Positions 11,906 to 12,651 of a stretch of 12,651 nucleotides of DNA are shown here, in pieces. A model generated the notes under the pieces. That model was not told the DNA's origin. It saw nothing but the letters and a program-made list of their open reading frames with translations, and did not search any database. Origin of the DNA: CAMAVH01 sp036500145 (GTDB taxonomy: Bacteria > Pseudomonadota > Alphaproteobacteria > SMXQ01); the NCBI GenBank assembly GCA_036500145.1, contig DASYCO010000063.1, positions 1-12,651 of the forward strand. The letters are read 5' to 3'. Position numbers and translations under genes: made by a program. The first letter of the stretch is position 1, and each line of letters opens with the position of its first letter.

Positions 11906-11978
11906 TGAATTCTTGTTTCGAGGGCCGGACCGGCGAAAAACATGCGCGGCGGCAGGCCAGTGAGCGCAACATTCTTTC

Positions 11979-12013
11979 AAAAAAGAACAGTCCGCGACCA
12001 GGGCCGCGGACTG
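11979..12013 (-). terminator. Rho-independent terminator of fdxA
   Basis: On the minus strand a perfect 9-bp stem CAGTCCGCG/CGCGGACTG (12013-12005 with 11996-11988) with an 8-base loop is followed by TTCTTTTTT. It lies about 40 bases after the fdxA stop. This is the clearest intrinsic terminator of the window and separates fdxA from carD. Confidence 0.9.
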
Positions 12014-12052
12014 GAATCCTAAATCGCCTATGGAACCTAGCTAAAGCCAGAT

Positions 12053-12391
12053 TTAGGCGGCGCCGCCCGGCTTCGGGCTGAAGAACTTGTCGAACTTGTC
12101 CTCGACGCCCTTCATTTCGTCGGCGTCGGCCGGCGCATCTTTCTTGCGCGTGATGTTCGGCCACTGGGTGGCGTATTCGCGGCCCAGCTCGACCCACTTC
12201 TCGAGGCCGGCTTCGCTGTCCGGCAGAATCGCCTCGGCCGGGCATTCCGGCTCGCAGACGCCGCAGTCGATGCATTCCTCGGGATTGATGACGAGCATGT
12301 TCTCGCCTTCGTAGAAGCAATCCACCGGACAGACTTCGACGCAATCCATGTATTTACAGCGGATGCAATTGTCGGTGACGACGTAGGTCAT
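12053..12391 (-). CDS. fdxA: 7Fe ferredoxin FdxA ([3Fe-4S][4Fe-4S])
   Basis: 112 residues, a cytoplasmic low-potential electron carrier of the Azotobacter FdI type. Cysteines are at 9, 12, 17, 21, 25, 40, 43, 46 and 50. By homology Cys9, Cys17 and Cys50 hold the [3Fe-4S] cluster, and Cys21, Cys40, Cys43 and Cys46 the [4Fe-4S] cluster, matching FdI Cys8/16/49 and 20/39/42/45 shifted by one. The acidic C-terminal extension (about 55-112) is typical of the long form. The start ATG at 12391 has AGGA about eight bases upstream; the frame extends further, but MTYVV is the conserved N-terminus. It lies between the S4-protein end and carD, an order I recall from many Alphaproteobacteria. It ends in a strong terminator, so its mRNA is probably short. 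Confidence 0.96.
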   Translation of the reverse strand: MTYVVTDNCIRCKYMDCVEVCPVDCFYEGENMLVINPEECIDCGVCEPECPAEAILPDSEAGLEKWVELGREYATQWPNITRKKDAPADADEMKGVEDKFDKFFSPKPGGAA

Positions 12392-12570
12392 GGCGCGATC
12401 CTGACTCGAAAGCACGAAGAGATGGGATGGCAGGGGAGTATCACACACCCTCCAACCCTGCAACTCCCCCTACAGAATTTTCGTGGGTATCGCTTTATTC
12501 TACAGGCCGAACTGCGTGTTTAGCGGCTGCTCGTCTTACCGAGAAATGGCGGCGCGGCGCGCAACGCGCG
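12392..12570 (-). promoter_or_regulatory. fdxA upstream region with possible promoter
   Basis: About 180 bp between the S4-protein stop and fdxA. TAGAAT (12502-12497 on the minus strand, five of six consensus bases) is the best -10, without a good -35, implying a leader of about 100 bases. In that leader GGGGAGT (12469-12463) and ACTCCCC (12439-12433) form a 7-bp inverted repeat around a G-rich 23-base loop. A 6-bp GC stem (12557-12571) overlaps the S4-protein stop and may help end that transcript. Confidence 0.35.
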
Positions 12571-12651
12571 CTAATCATCTTTAAGCCGCGCTATGGCGCG
12601 GCGGTCCGCCTTGGTCGGGCGACCGCTTCCCCGCTCACGGGGAGCCACCTG
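12571..12651 (-). CDS. C-terminal end of a probable S4-domain RNA-binding protein (partial)
   Basis: Only the last 26 codons and the TAG stop are in the window; the gene continues beyond the right edge. The translated end is rich in Arg and Lys and reads GSGRPTKADRRAI followed by ARLKDD. This closely resembles the basic tail of Hsp15-like S4 RNA-binding proteins, which in Alphaproteobacteria often lie directly upstream of fdxA. The S4 domain itself is not visible, so the call rests on the tail and gene order. Confidence 0.55.
   Translation of the reverse strand, partial: QVAPRERGSGRPTKADRRAIARLKDD

Larger units (their letters stand above)
11642..11978 (-). other. Long carD upstream/leader region
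   Basis: No gene is supported in this interval. Nearest the carD start is the AAGGAG ribosome-binding site (11649-11654). Further upstream come about 150 bp of ordinary GC-rich sequence, then an AT-rich block (about 11810-11915) with the FNR-type palindrome and a possible extended -10. If transcription starts near 11839 the leader is about 200 bases. I saw no convincing riboswitch or large hairpin in it. Confidence 0.5.

Noticed and set aside
11814..12344. 176-residue minus-strand open frame covering fdxA and its downstream region
   Set aside because: Shadow frame of fdxA that runs through a strong terminator; no domain.

Overview
The window looks like chromosome of a GC-rich alphaproteobacterium, probably Rhodospirillales-like. 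The evidence is a DUF1491 gene (a family I know from Alphaproteobacteria), the order S4-domain protein, 7Fe ferredoxin, CarD-type regulator, a near-perfect CtrA-type half-site pair, and -35 elements that start with TTG followed by degenerate -10 hexamers. No phage, transposase, integrase or CRISPR array is visible.

Layout. At the left edge an intact tRNA-Arg(CCT) is read on the minus strand. Behind it lies a two-gene, visibly lower-GC module, an SGNH-type acyl-handling protein and an MBOAT O-acyltransferase (positions 189-2529). This module is closed on its far side by a decayed second copy of the same tRNA gene with its promoter (2586-2709). Next comes a stand-alone two-part protein with a C-terminal Methyltransf_24/CmcI-like methyltransferase domain on the plus strand (2981-4198). 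It converges on a PagL-type lipid A 3-O-deacylase (4241-4765). A proline iminopeptidase (4899-5891) is divergent from a plus-strand pair, an SNase-fold protein translationally coupled to an M48 metalloprotease lipoprotein with a LysM-like tail (6005-8307). The protease overlaps tail-to-tail with the first of two tandem paralogous putative molybdenum-cofactor carrier proteins (8245-9300). Further right are a coupled pair on the minus strand, a metallophosphoesterase-fold protein lacking nearly all metal ligands and a DUF1491 protein (9439-10610). Last come a CarD-family regulator with a 140-residue histone-H1-like tail (10733-11641), a 7Fe ferredoxin FdxA (12053-12391) and the C-terminal end of a probable S4 RNA-binding protein.

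How it may work together. The MBOAT and SGNH proteins form the usual two-component acetylation machine for an envelope or exported polysaccharide. With PagL and the periplasmic M48 protease, much of the left and centre concerns the cell envelope. The right end is a redox and transcription neighbourhood: FdxA is closed by a strong terminator, and between it and carD sits a perfect FNR/FixK box, suggesting oxygen control of the CarD-type regulator.

The points most worth a second look are the tRNA-bounded acyltransferase module, the FNR box before carD, the histone-like tail of CarD, two enzyme folds that have lost catalytic residues (phosphatase and nuclease), the 119-bp inverted-repeat unit with a CtrA-like site before the tandem Mo-carrier genes, and apparently leaderless divergent promoters. 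I did not find a defence system or any cluster that I would call a wholly new system.
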